Source of the DNA: Sciurus carolinensis
Lineage: Eukaryota > Chordata > Mammalia > Rodentia > Sciuridae
DNA length: 64,000 bases
Reading direction: 5' to 3'
NCBI RefSeq assembly: GCF_902686445.1
Contig: NC_062232.1
Span: 71,441,440-71,505,439, forward strand
The position numbers and the translations under genes were made by a program. Below are positions 32,386 through 44,798 of the stretch, piece after piece (the first letter of the stretch is position 1; the number at the start of each line of letters is the position of its first letter). The notes below the pieces were generated by a model. It saw only the letters and a list, made by a program, of their open reading frames with translations. It ran no database searches and was not told the DNA's origin.

Positions 32386-34539
32386 TAAACAAAATGTGAA
32401 GATTTCTTTTGTGACAGTCAATTTTTTGTTTAGTTAGCAAGGTGGTAATTAAATACAATACATTAAAAAGCACCTTAAGATCTTGAATCATGTCCTGTGA
32501 TAATTTTGTATTTCTGATATCAAAAACTTAGGGTACCACATGCTCAATAGTTATTTCTTGCTCTCCTAAATATTTAATATATTTTCACTTAAAAAAGATG
32601 TGACTATTGCTACAAACTATAAATAAATCAATAAAGGCATTGTATTAACAAAAGATAGATTTCATGGTAAAAATTATTCATACTACTGAGAGATAAAGGT
32701 ATTTTCCAAAAATTTTGCATGACTTTAAATTCTACTCCATGAGTCTAACTCTTCGGTTTAGTTTCAATTGTGTCCTAAGGGAAAGATATACAGCATTTTA
32801 CATTTCTTTATACTTTACAACTTAGTCTGCTTTAATGTCAACTGTTATCATGTTTATAAAAAAGTATTTCATGAAGAAAAATTGGGTTACTTGACCTGAA
32901 TTATTTGAATATTTCTAATAGTTTCCAAATGTGCTTAGCAAGTCACGTTTTGACATAAACTATTATAAAACAGTTTATATTTATCTTATATTATCAAATT
33001 GTATTATGTGTTTTTATGCTTACACTAAAGGGGTTTTTGATAAAAACTTCAATGTGAAGTGTCTGTTAATTTAATCATGTCACAATGCACTCCATACCTA
33101 GGACATTACAATACAGTTTTTCTTTTCATCAGATCTAAAATCCAGCACACATAGTCATAAATGCTTGCTTATAAGATTTATATTCCTGGGGGGAGGTAAT
33201 TTATAATGATTACTTAACCATTTCATATGTATTATTTAGTGGAGGAAATATTCAGTCACATGAACCAAAAGACATGTAGATTGATGGTAATTCTGTTTTA
33301 TTCCCAGTACTATAATTGATGTTCTGTCTCTCTGACTTAAAAGGTTCTGAATCTGAAATTTACCACAGGTACAACTGTAATCAAATGGGCAATTCCATTT
33401 GAGTCACTATCTTTATATGGTATACCAGTTTTATTTTAAATAAGGTAATTGAGCTGAAGGATGACTAGAAATGATTAATACTTTGAGAAGGAGATTTTTC
33501 TCATTGGAATGATTCTGAGTATCATCATTTCTCACATCAGCCACCAACACAATTATTACTGAGTGTGTGACTGTGACCCACAGCAAATGTTTCTGATCAG
33601 GTAGCAACAATACTAAATTAGCCATATTCCCTCTCTGACACTAGCTTCAGATGATATCTGCACAGATATGTCTAGCAGCCTAAGGCTCACCTAAGGCTGA
33701 TTGACCTCAACTCAATCATCTAAGTCACAAAGAAGCTTCCATCAATTCAGAGTTTTAGCAATGTATTCTCTCTAGTTTGTGCCTATTGAGATATTAAATT
33801 TTCCAGATTATAGTTTTGTTTTTCCTTTATTCTGTTAGCACTCCAGTAGCATGATGGTAGTGAGAATCTTACTTGTACAAAAGAAAAGATCGAAATTGTA
33901 GAAATTGGAGTGATGGTCATTATTTTTCTCATATGCATAGAAATTTTAAATATGGATATGTATCTCAGAAGTTTGGGTTTTCAGTCAATAGCTGCATTAC
34001 AATATCCCATTGCTGAAACAGTAAACAAGGTAATTACTGATTTAAAAAACAAATTAACAAACAAGAGGCTTTCACTATGTACTGGTTGCTCTCCAAAACT
34101 GAGTCAAATCAACATTGATGTGGCTACATAATAGGTGGGGGGTGAGGGAGGGAAGACACTGGAGTGCAGTTTTGATCCAATAAGTGATCAGACGAATCCT
34201 AGAAATACTGGTTTTTGGAATACTAAGAAAATTAACAAAACAATTAGATTGCCCCAGGGTCATACAGGTAGAGTTTTGGTAGAGGAGGGAATACTAGCCT
34301 CCAGTGGGTTGAAAAATAGAATCCCAGTGATCTCAAGAAATGCAGAGTCTGTGCCATCAGGCAAATATGCAGATAGAGAAGATAGGAAATTTGGAAATTA
34401 CATAGCAAACCAACACAGGAGAAGGCGTGTCCTGTAATTCCTTGTAGATTCAGAAATTGCTGTGAAGAGGAACAATCTTAAGAGTGGCTCCATTGTCTAG
34501 GCTTTCTGTGACTGAGATTAAAAAAAATCCTTTCAACTT
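32386..34539. other. Unassigned sequence, no gene seen
   Basis: Mostly AT-rich. Short frames at 33431-33625 (minus), 33910-34131 and 34135-34437 (plus) lack recognisable domains. The 34.13-34.44 kb frame of 100 codons starts MGGEGG and is the longest here; nothing in context supports it as a gene. Confidence 0.4.
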
Positions 34540-34544
34540 TAGAA

Positions 34545-34732
34545 TATGCAGAAGAAAATGAGAGGGAGGGGAGCATGAAAAAATGTTGGAATGAGACAGA
34601 CATCATTACCCTATGTACATGTATGATTACATGAATGGTATGAATCTATATCATGCACAACCATAGAAACGAAATGATTTACCCCATTTGTGTACAATGA
34701 ACCAAAATGCAATCTTTAAAAAATTAAAAGTT
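34545..34732 (+). mobile_element. L1 3' end, 5'-truncated
   Basis: ATGAGACAGACATCATTACC, TATGATTACATGAATGGTAT, GAAATGATTTACCCCATTTG and ATGAACCAAAATGCAATCTT form the terminal 3'UTR of the same subtype as 30.5 and 52.7 kb, with an A-rich tail. Confidence 0.85.
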
Positions 34733-34760
34733 AAATAATAATAATAATAATAATAATAAA
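34733..34760. repeat. (AAT)n microsatellite at an L1 tail
   Basis: About nine AAT/ATA units directly follow the L1 A-tail, a common origin for microsatellites. Confidence 0.95.
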
Positions 34761-35859
34761 TCCCTTCATTTTTATGTCTCTAAGACCCAATGACTAGTTT
34801 TCTTCAATGGATCACCAGTCACCACTCTGAGAATAAGACTCTTCCCAGAAGAATGACAGTGGCATGAATATACTCAGAGTTCAAGGCTATAGGAGAAGTG
34901 GGCTGCTGGTATGCCAGTATTCCTGTACAGTGAGGTAAAGGATACTCCAAACTGAAATTAGTGGTTTGAGGTTTTTGACAGGAAACGATACTGGTTGTAT
35001 GGAATTAGGTAGGAGCTGGGTCCAGGATTGCAACACTGAAACCAATAGTAAACTTTATACCTATACCTCCCCACCTTAGTACAGAATGCACTGGCCTGGC
35101 CACGTATCCCATGCTCAGACCCATTAGGATTCATGGCCATTACTGAACACATACAATACCTTCAAGTGCATGGTCTGAGGCTCTCAGGACCTGGGGTGCA
35201 GTAGAGTCTAGATCAGTCCACAGTCTGATATTGAGAGAGTTGGCAGGCTGCTCCTACAATAACTATGCACATCTCAAGGTAGAAAACACAATTATTAATG
35301 TAGAATTTATCTTTTTTTTACACAATTTTCCCTCGACACTCATTGTTAGGAAAGAGGTGAAGAACTCAGAATAGAGACTCCTCTAAAAGGTTTGATTTCT
35401 TTTAACTGAATCTGAGGAGAAACAATCTGAACTGTATTTGTGTCCCACAAATTCCCATGCAATTGAGAGATTCTAAAATTTTAAGTTCTGGAAAGAAGTG
35501 ACTTAATTTAAATTACCTCAGAATGGAGAAATCTTATAGTTCTTTTGATATTGTTGTTTCCTTTCTTGTTTGTTATAAGTTGTTTTGTTTTTCATATTTC
35601 TATATATTTCTATATAGTCTTATGTAATTCTTAAAGTATTTAATTGGATTTTTCTTAAACTTTTTTCCTCTTTCACATTTTTGCTCCCTTCCCTTCACTT
35701 TTTTCTCTCTTCTCATTATTTTTATTTTTCTTTACAGTACTACCTTTTTAATTTTTCTATTTTAGTATTATATTTTTAATGATCAGTATGTATTCAGCAT
35801 TTTCTATGCTTTTATTTTTACTTCTCTTCAGTTAATAGAATTAGCGACATCATTTATAT
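34761..35859. other. Unassigned sequence
   Basis: No gene or clear repeat. 35.53-35.85 kb is very T-rich. Confidence 0.4.
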
Positions 35860-38040
35860 GTTTTTATCAAAAGGAGTAAGCATAGGAAAGACTAAATCTC
35901 ATTGGAGAAAGAATTAAGCAAATAAGAATTAATTATCAATCAATAATTTCATGAACAAGAAAATAAGAGGAATTAGCAAATACCTTTCCACAATAAACCT
36001 GAAGGAAATCGCATTAATTCACCAATCAAAATACAGGGACATGGGTGTTTTGGATCTAAAAACTGACAGAATGTTGTTGCCTGCAAGAAACAAACCTCAC
36101 AAGCAAAGACATACATAGTCTGAAAATGAAATAATGGAAAATGATAGATAGTCCATGCAAATGGAAACTTAAAGCAAGTAGGAGTACTTGCACTAACATA
36201 AAAAAAAATTCAAACCAAAATTAGGCTGATAAAAAAACAAAGAAAATCCCTGCCTATTGCTGCAGTCTACAAAGATGATATTTAAATGATTGTAAAAAAT
36301 ATTGTAAATAAAGATATTATAAGTATATATGCCCCAGATGCTAGTGCACTGAATTTTATTTAAAAATGAAACACTAATGTCATGAAAAGACAGATAGGCA
36401 CCGATACAATTATAGTGGGTGACTTCCATACCTCACACTCACTAACAGGTCATGCAGATTGAAAAATCAAGTAAGAAGCACCAGAGTGAAACCACACCTT
36501 AGATAGAAACCCCTACTGTATCTTCCACCCAAGAGCAACAGAATACTGTTTTCAGCAACTGATGGAACTTTCTCCAAAATATGGTATAATTTAGGCCATA
36601 AACATGTCTTAGCAAGTGTAAAAAAGTTAAAATATTTTTGTAAATTTTATGAGAACAAAATGAAATGAAATTAGAAACCAGCAGCAAGAGAATTTGCAGA
36701 ATATATACATACACATGGAGACTGAACAAGCCACTTTTGAATGTTCAGTGGATTATCAAAGAAATTGGGAAGTCGATTTAAAAATTCTAAAAAACAAATG
36801 AAAAGGGAAACACATCCTACTAGATATGGCCAGAAAGTTCTAATGTATAGCTACTAGTATCTACATTAAAAAATCAGATCTCAAATAAATGATCCAATGA
36901 TGCATCTCAAGGTCTTAGACCATGCCTAAAACCAGTAGAGTAGAAAAAAACAATAAAGATCAGAAGCAAAATTAATAAAAAGAGGCTCAAATCTACAAAG
37001 GATCAAAGAATCAAAAAATTATTCTTTGAAGAGATAAGATTGATAATCTCTTAACTAAACTAACAAAAAAACAGAGAATAAACCTCAGTTAACAAAACTA
37101 GAAAACAAAAAAGGGACTATTACAACAGATATGAATGAACAAGAGAGTCACTAATGACTATTTTAAAAATTTTAAATTGCAACAAATTATAAAATTTAAA
37201 AGAAATGGGTATGTTTCCAGATGCCTAAAATTTGAACCAAGAAGATATAAAATACATAAAAAGTCAAATCAAAAGCAATGAGATTGAAACATTAACACAA
37301 AGTTATGAAAAATGTCCCAACAATTAAAAGCCAATGACTGAATTACTTCAGATATTTAAGGAAGAAGTACACAAATGATCCTCAAAATATTCCATGAAAT
37401 GTAAAAGGAAAGAATAAATCCAGACTGATTCTAAAATGCCTGTATCACACTGATAACAAATCAGGAAACAGAACAAAGAATACACAGACCAATATTCTTA
37501 ATGAACATAGATACAGAAATCTTCAACAAAATATTTGCAAACTAAATTTAACGACATATTAAATAGATCACACAACATGTCACACACCATGAACAAGCTT
37601 GCTTCACTTCAGGAAATCAAAAATGGTTCAACATACAAAATCAACATAGATAAGACACCTTATGAATAGAATTAAGGAAAAAAATTACATAATCATCTCA
37701 AGAGATGCTCAAAAACAGTTTAGAAAAAAAACAAAAAAAATCCCTTCATTATAAAATCCCAGAAATAAGTAACTAGGTATAGGTGGATCTTGCCTCAACA
37801 TAAAAATAAAAGTCTGTATATGATAAATGCAGATCAAACATCATAGTGAATAGGGAAAATCATAAATCGTTTCCACTAAAATCAAGAAGAAAAAGGTGTC
37901 TACTTTTTTCACTCCTATTAAATACAGTACTCGAATTTTTGGACAGAATAATTAGACAAAAGAATTGAAAATGAAAAATAATATGAAAGAAAAAAGTCAA
38001 ATTATCAATATTGGAAGACAATATGATTCTGTACTTAGAA

Positions 38041-38096
38041 GACACACACACCAAAAAAAAAAAAAAAAGAAAAGAAAAAACAAAACAAAAAAAACT
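38041..38096. repeat. A-rich low-complexity run
   Basis: An A-rich run within old L1, about 50 bases before the MaLR LTR. Confidence 0.7.
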
Positions 38097-38140
38097 CCAC
38101 CAGAAGTCATTTAGATGTGATAAAGTCAGGAAATTAACAG

Positions 38141-38588
38141 TGTTAGTCAGTTTTTCATTGCTGTGACAAAAATATCGGACAATAACTTAAAGGATGAAAA
38201 GTTTATTTTTGATTATGGTTTCAGTGGTCTCAGCCCATGATTAGCCAACTGCAGTGTTCCAGGCCTTAGGCGAGGCAGAATACCCTGGCAGAAGTGTGTG
38301 GCAGAGGAAAACAGCTCAGTTCATGACAACCAGGAAGCAGAGAGAGAGAAAGGAGCCAGAGATAAAATACAAACCCCAAGGGATGCCTCCAGTGACTTAC
38401 TTCCTCTAGCCAAATTCCCATTGCCTATAGTTATCACCCAATTTGTACATTCAAATTATTAATCCATTAAATGTATTAATCTACTAATTAGTATATAACT
38501 CTCATAATCTAATTATATCACCCATGAACATTTCTGCATTAACACAGGAGCTTCTGGGGACACCTCATATCAAAGCCATAATAAGCAC
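38141..38588 (-). repeat. MaLR solo LTR, antisense
   Basis: It reads TGTTAGTCAGTTTTTCATTG at the left and GGGGACACCTCATATCAAAG near the right, the reverse of a MaLR LTR that starts TG-TATGGCTTTGATATGAGG and ends ACTGACTAACA. L1 ORF2 sequence lies on both sides. A short duplication could not be confirmed. Confidence 0.8.
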
Positions 38589-39960
38589 AATACAAAATTA
38601 ACACAAAAAAAATCAATAACTTTAGTAAAGTAATATATGTTTTTATATATCAATAACAATCACACTGAGAAAGAAATCTGGAAAATGATTCCATTCATGA
38701 AATAAAAAAAAAAACAAGAATATAAATAAATCCAACCAAGAAAGTAAAAGAATCTCTACAATGGATAAGAACACTGAAGAAATTAAAGAATACACTTGAA
38801 AAGTGAAAGGCTTCCTATTTTGATGAATCAGTAGTATTAATATCATTAAAATGGCCATTTTACCAAAGATCATCTACATATTCAATTCAGTCTCCTTCAA
38901 AATACCAATGACATTTTCACAGAACTAGAAAAAAACCTAAAATTGATATAGAAAAGCAAGAAACCTAAAATGATGAGAACAATTATGAGCAAAAATAGCA
39001 ATACAGAATGTATCACAATCCTGAATTTCAAAATATAGTACAAGCCATAGTAACAAAATCAGTATGGTACTGGCATAAAAACAGATAAATAGACCAGTGT
39101 AATAAAGTACAGAACACAGAAATAATGCCAAGTACCTATAGCCATTTGATTCTTGATATGGGTTTCAAAAATCTATGTTGGTTGGATAGCCTCTTTATTA
39201 AATGGTTTGGAAAATTGAATAATACTAAGAATTGACAAATGAAATGGCATCAAATTAAAATGTTCTGCATTATAAAGGAAATATTTAACAGAATGAAGAG
39301 TAGCATATAGAATGGGAGAAAATCTTTGCCAGCTACCCATCTGAAAAAAATTAATATCCAGAATATACAAAAACTAAAAAACATTAATGATGAAAAAAAG
39401 CCTCACAAATAACCCAGTGAATATATGACAAATGAATTAAGAGATATTTCAAAAAAGAAAAACAAAAAGGAAAAAGAAAAGAAGAACACATAGGAAATAA
39501 TTATATCAAAAAATTCCAACAGGAATTGGCCATCAGGGAACTGTAAATCAAAAACACATTTAGATTCCATCTCACCCCAGACAGAATGGCCATAATCAAG
39601 AATATGAATAACAATAAATGCTGGTGAGAATATGAGGAAAAATGAACTTTCATTCATTGTCAGTAAGAATTTACATTAGTATAGTAAATATGGAAAACAG
39701 ATAGAGGTTCATCATATTATCCAGTTACATCATTCTAAATATTAATCTAAAAGAAACAAAGTCAGAGTCATTCTAGGTGCCTGTCAACAGTTGAATGCAT
39801 AAAGAAAATGCAACATGTATACACAGTGAGGTATTATTAAATAATGAAGAAGAATGAAATTGTCATTTGTAATGTAAATTGAACAGTATATCATCATAAT
39901 AAGTGATATGTCAGACTCAAAAAATATCTTTTCTATATTCTACATACAAGAGAAAATATG

Positions 39961-40135
39961 ATGGCTGTAGATGTGTGGTTTTATTACTGTGCTCTCTATT
40001 CTATTGGTCTACTTATTCATTTTTATGCCAGTACTATGCCAGTACTATTGTTATGTAGTATATTTTGAAATTGTGTATTGTGTTATATCCTATACTGCTA
40101 CTTTGCTCATTATTGTTTCATTGTTTTGGTTTTTT
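39961..40135 (-). mobile_element. L1 ORF2 C-terminal fragment, antisense
   Basis: ATGGCTGTAGATGTGTGGTT, TCTCTATTCTATTGGTCTAC and TTTTATGCCAGTACTATGCC are antisense ORF2 C-terminal sequence. ATGCCAGTACT is duplicated in tandem near 40026-40045. A T-run follows. Confidence 0.75.
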
Positions 40136-40149
40136 TTTTTTTTCTTTTC

Positions 40150-40658
40150 TGTGTGTAGAAAGAAGACTATTAGTATTAAAGCTAGAAATCAAAATCAAGA
40201 AAAACTTTTGAAACTATACAAACACATGTAAATTACAAAATTTTCTTTTGAACAACCAATGAATCAAAAACAAATCAAGAAAGGAATTTTAAAAATTCAT
40301 GAAACAAATGAAAGTGGAAATAAAACTTAACAAAACTTCTAGGATTCAGCAAAAGCAGTATTAAGAGGGAAGTTTGTAGTAATCAACGCCTACATCTGAA
40401 AAGGAAGAAAGACCTCAAATAAACAACTTATCACCAATACTAAAGGAACTAGAAAAACAAGACAAAAACAAAGCATAAATTTTTTAAGAAGGAAAGAAGT
40501 GACAGAGCAGAAATAAATGAACACTAAAAATGTAAATATTAATGAAAAAAAGAGCTGATTTTTAAAAAGATGAACAAAACAGATGAAACATTAGCTATAC
40601 TATGTAAAGAGAGGTAAGATTCAAATAAATAGAATAAGAAATGAAAAGGGAGATACCA
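40150..40658 (+). mobile_element. Old L1 ORF2 linker, sense (left of solo LTR)
   Basis: ATCAAGAAAGGAATTTTAAA, AGCAGTATTAAGAGGGAAGT and AAAAAGAGCTGATTTTTAAAA follow the ORF2 linker order. The same element continues at 41310. Confidence 0.75.
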
Positions 40659-41309
40659 CAAATGATACTGAGACATGACAGCAGAACTCCCATAGACCGA
40701 CAGGATAAGAGAATTGGAGAAGGAAAAGAAGCAAAGGAACCATGCCATCCTAGAGAAGGATCAGGCCTGGGGAACTTACTGTCATTGTCTCTGACATCTT
40801 CAAATACAAGTTCTCCATAGCTAGAAAAATCTGTCACTGCAACTAACAGCTTCAACCACAATGGCTCTTTCTTAGTACCCTTATCCCTACACTTTGCAAT
40901 GGCTAACCATCAAATCTAATCTAAAATGCTTCCTCTCCCTAAAAGACATGACATACCACAAGGTTGGATCTGTCCTTTAGATTTTGTAAATACAGAATTA
41001 AATTTATATACTTCTGATTGACTTATTAAGATCAGAGCTTGAAGAACTTGGTAGGTCCATGCTAACATTTCTTACCCCCACCAATAACCAGGATGGACCA
41101 TCAGATACACCTTTAAAAATCTCTAGAAAACACACCAGTTGCCATCCCTCTCTTGGAAACCCTTCCTCTTTGAGAGCTCTGCTTTCTTTCCATTGCTATG
41201 ATAAATCCTGCTAGTTTTCTTTCACCTTTGTATCTGTGGATTTCGTTCTTCAAATTTGTGAAAGAAAAAACCTACCTGACATCCATGCTCCATGTCACTA
41301 CACCACAAA
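40659..41309 (+). repeat. Solo LTR, class I (gammaretrovirus-like), with perfect 4-bp duplication
   Basis: The insert at 40663-41305 (643 bp) begins TGATACTGAG and ends TACACCA. It is flanked by CAAA at 40659-40662 and 41306-41309. L1 sequence reads directly across the site (GATACCACAAA then AATACAAAGG). A polyadenylation/U5-like block (CTATGATAAATCCTGCTAG, GTATCTGTGGATTTCGTTCT) near 41200-41260 fits class I LTRs, which make 4-bp duplications. The minus-strand frames at 40539-40861 are chance. Confidence 0.8.
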
Positions 41310-41640
41310 AATACAAAGGATCATTAGAAATTATTATGAGCAACCATGTGCCAACAAAATTGATAACCTAGACAATGTGGATGTATTTCTAAACATATTC
41401 ACCTTACCAAGATTAAATCTTGAAGAAACAAAAAATCTAAATATGTAACAAAATAGTAACAAGGGTGAATTTGTAATAAGATATTTCCCATTAGAGTAAA
41501 ACCTAGAGTCTACAGATTTGCTGATGAGTTGTATCAAACTATTTTTAAGGAAAACTATTATCAATTTTCCCTAAGTTACTAAGAAATTAGAAAGCAGAGA
41601 TTTCTTCCTTAACACATTCTATGTGATCAGCATTTCCCTG
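41310..41640 (+). mobile_element. Old L1 ORF2, sense (right of solo LTR)
   Basis: ATACAAAGGATCATTAGAAA and ATGTGCCAACAAAATTGATA continue the linker; the sequence then decays into reverse transcriptase-proximal sequence to about 41640. The frame at 41236-41448 straddles the LTR junction and includes L1-derived residues (QRIIRNYYEQPCANKIDNLD). Confidence 0.75.
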
Positions 41641-43502
41641 TCTCTCAGATTTTTAAATTTTCCTTTGATGACATGAAATGTTTATCCTAATATTTTGGAC
41701 AGAGTATATAAGGAACACCATTGCTCTTTGATCTGCTCTTCTAGAATAGAGCTTCTGTAACAAAACAATAGGAAATATTGCAAAAGCCAACAATCCATTA
41801 TTCTTAGAATGAAATTATAGACCCAGACTTGGAACTGGGTTAAGAAGGAACCCCTGTCTTAGATGCACATCCTATTTGCGCAGCTTCCTTACACCAAATT
41901 GTGATTCAGGTAATAGGTCCATGGTTCCAGTGCCACCAACTCATGTTGTTCTGAATGATATTGATAAGTTTATTAAATGAATATTTCTCTAGTTATAACT
42001 TTATAACAATTTTCAGAAAATTTTTAAAAATTAAAATAATTTAATTTAAAAAATTAAAATAACTCCTAAGTTGCTGTTTTATTAGGAGTGTTTCCAGAGC
42101 CCCTTATTTGGCTAATGCAGGAGTTTTATTTGAAATTCTTCAAAAGGCATTAACAAAAGAGTTTTAAACCTGAAAACTTACAAAAAAAGGGGGTAAATTT
42201 TAAATGGTCTATCACAAATGAATCATAGTAATAAATATGATTTTCTTATATTGAATTGCTCAATGGAAAATGCTGCATTTTAAAAATTTGGGTTCCATTT
42301 TGAGCCTTTTGATCAGAACTGGATAACAGAAATTGTCTTGTCCGTGCTAATCAATTAATATTCTCCATGCGACCTATTCACCTTCATTTGTATATAACTA
42401 AGTCTGTCTCCACTGTAAATAGTAATGTACATTTCTAATATAAAATACATTGAATTTTAAAATCGGAATCTTTAAGGCAATCATAAGGGGAACATTTACT
42501 TTAATGGATTCTTGTCACCTTTTTATAAATACTGCTCTTCCTACTATAGTACAATGGAATAAGCTAAATATAAGATTTCTACTTTCCAGGAAGTGAGATA
42601 TATGACAGAAAAAAAATGAAATATGCACACTTTCTTATGCTATTAATTTAAAGATGTACATTTTCTTTTTTTTTTTTATTTCTTCTGATTAAAGTTCAGT
42701 GCTTTCCAAAAGAAACCTTTCATAAAATCAGTGGTTCATCATTACAATATGGTTACTGTAGTTATCATTATCTTTTGGTGTTCTGTGCAGTATAAAAGGA
42801 ATGTTCAGACAAATGGATATGAAAACACATGAAAATCTTGTGTCACACAGAAGGCTTATCAAAGAAATTAACTGTTTAAAACTAAGAGGAGAAAAATATG
42901 TTTTGTATATTTTGAGTGACTCTGAATCTGTAGATATTAATATTAAAATAGAAATATATGTCTTTATGTATACAGTAATAATTGTCCTAAAAAAGATTAC
43001 TAATTATGACTATTTTAAATTAGTTTTTGAAGAGGAAGTGAGGAATAAATTGCCAAAGCAACTAATGTTTCTGCCTAACTCCTGATGCACTTGTTTAATC
43101 TTTCCCTCACTTTTTACTATAAAATAAACATGATATTTTATCATATGTCTACCTGGACTTAGTGTTGCTTAGAATTAACAGGGATTTCTAAGTTCAGATG
43201 GAGATCATTAAATCAGTTTGGTGATTTACATATGAATAAGTACTTGGACCTGAGAATTGGAGAGAAGAGGGAAGGACAAATTGTCCATGAAAATGAAGGA
43301 TCCAGGCACAGATATTCTTAAAATGAAAAGATAACAATTTGTTTTTAGTTAGCAGTTTTTTAATGTTTAGATTTAAATCACTAGAGCTACTCTTGGGAAT
43401 AAGTATCTCACTAATACAAAGTACAAAGTGTCAAACTTTGATACTGCTTCCACAATAGGAGTTGAGTGCATCAAGAACACAAGAGTTTGCAATGTGCTAA
43501 AA

Positions 43503-43534
<32 letters not shown>

Positions 43535-44783
43535 GAAATAAATGGAAGCATATGTTATAAGTTATAGGGAGTAATCAAATGTTTGGTGGTGCTTCTCTTT
43601 ATACTGAGGCAAGAAAATTGGGTAAAGTCTGATTGGCCTAGTTTTACAAAATGTCATTTTAGCTACTGGTTTTCTCATTGTAGTCACAATTACATCCTAC
43701 CTCCATTATTAGTAACCTAATGGAGTATTTAAAGGAAAAATGTTTCTCTAGAGTAAAAAGAGAAGAGTTCACATGCTTTCTTGAGAAAAGCCTAAGAATA
43801 AATGCATTCAGGAAAATACATCCAGTGACAGAAGAAATGTTCCATGTTGATATTACTATCTTGATGAGAAAATAAAAAGCAAAGAACAAACGCAGATTAC
43901 TTTTAATACCTCATATCTGAGGTAAGTAGAAAAGTGTATTTTCACTCTCTGGATCTTCACTCTTCTCTGAACATACACTTTTGATTCATATTTCCAGATC
44001 TTTGTGCTATTTATTTTCACCAGACATTAAATATTCTTCAAACTTTTGTGCATTCACTCATTCATATATAAATACATTAATTTCATATATATTAAATCTT
44101 TTTGCATTTTAGACTGGAATAAAATCCTATAGCTATAGAACATACAAACTCTTTGAAAATCTTTCACCCCTTTCATAAAGTCAGTTCAAATTAAGAAACT
44201 TCTCATACATTGAAAAAACTAACATTAATAACTGATAGCATATTTTCTTGTTCATATTAATCTCTATTAGGCATTTGAAAAAGTCAAAGTGCATCTGTTT
44301 CATCATTTATCCTGTACTACCTATCAAAGTTATTTGTTCTAGTAGGTACTTAAAAGATATACTTCTTAAATAGAATTGATGACTCAAAAACATTAGAAGT
44401 GCACTATATCTGGGGATATCATATGTGTCATGATTGACCCTACAAATCTGTCACTATCTGTAATCTTCAACTGAAGATTCAAAGACTGGGGGTTTAAATG
44501 GTGCAAATTGTGCTAAACACATTTAAAATTATATCAAAATGAACCTCACTATTGTATATAACATTCAAATAAAAACATTTAAAAAATAAAGCCTGAAAAA
44601 CATTAGAATTGCAGTAAAGCTAATGGTATCTCATTGGAGACTGCATTTCTGTAAAGGTCTGAATTCATCAAAGGTACCTTTTGTAACCTGCATACTTCAG
44701 GTCTTTCTGTCATCTGCTAATAGTTACTCATTACCCTCAGGATATACCCATAATTCCTTATTTGTTATAGTGGTAATGTCATC
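41641..44783. other. Unassigned sequence, no gene seen
   Basis: AT-rich throughout. The 94-codon plus frame at 42801-43085 begins 11 bases after a TATA-like TATAAAAGG (42791-42799) and includes IKEINCLKLRGEKYVLYILS; it matches no family I know and is probably chance. An (A)n(GAA)n repeat lies at 43499-43540. The minus frame at 43659-43889 is also unsupported. Confidence 0.4.
43499..43540. repeat. (A)n then (GAA)n microsatellite
   Basis: An A-run of about 13 is followed by about seven GAA units. Confidence 0.95.
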
Positions 44784-44798
44784 AAAAATAACTTTCCA
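44784..44798 (+). repeat. Left target-site duplication of L1-B
   Basis: AAAAATAACTTTCCA is identical to 51659-51673. It fixes the left end of the L1-B insertion at 44799. Confidence 0.95.

Larger units (their letters stand above)
35860..39960 (+). mobile_element. Old L1, ORF2 endonuclease to 3' region
   Basis: The sequence runs in the sense direction through the endonuclease (GACAGAATGTTGTTGCCTGC near 36068), the linker (AAAATTATTCTTTGAAGAGAT near 37016), reverse transcriptase-like sequence (GAACATAGATACAGAAATCT near 37502; ATATTGGAAGACAATATGAT near 38007), and the C-terminal part near 39.1-39.7 kb. It is interrupted at 38141 by an antisense MaLR LTR. Divergence and indels are high and no long frame remains. 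The minus-strand frames listed around 36.2-39.6 kb are antisense to it. Confidence 0.8.

Noticed and set aside
34135..34437. 100-codon plus-strand gene
   Set aside because: No recognisable domain, no codon-bias signal by eye, and no neighbouring gene structure; an antisense frame overlaps it.
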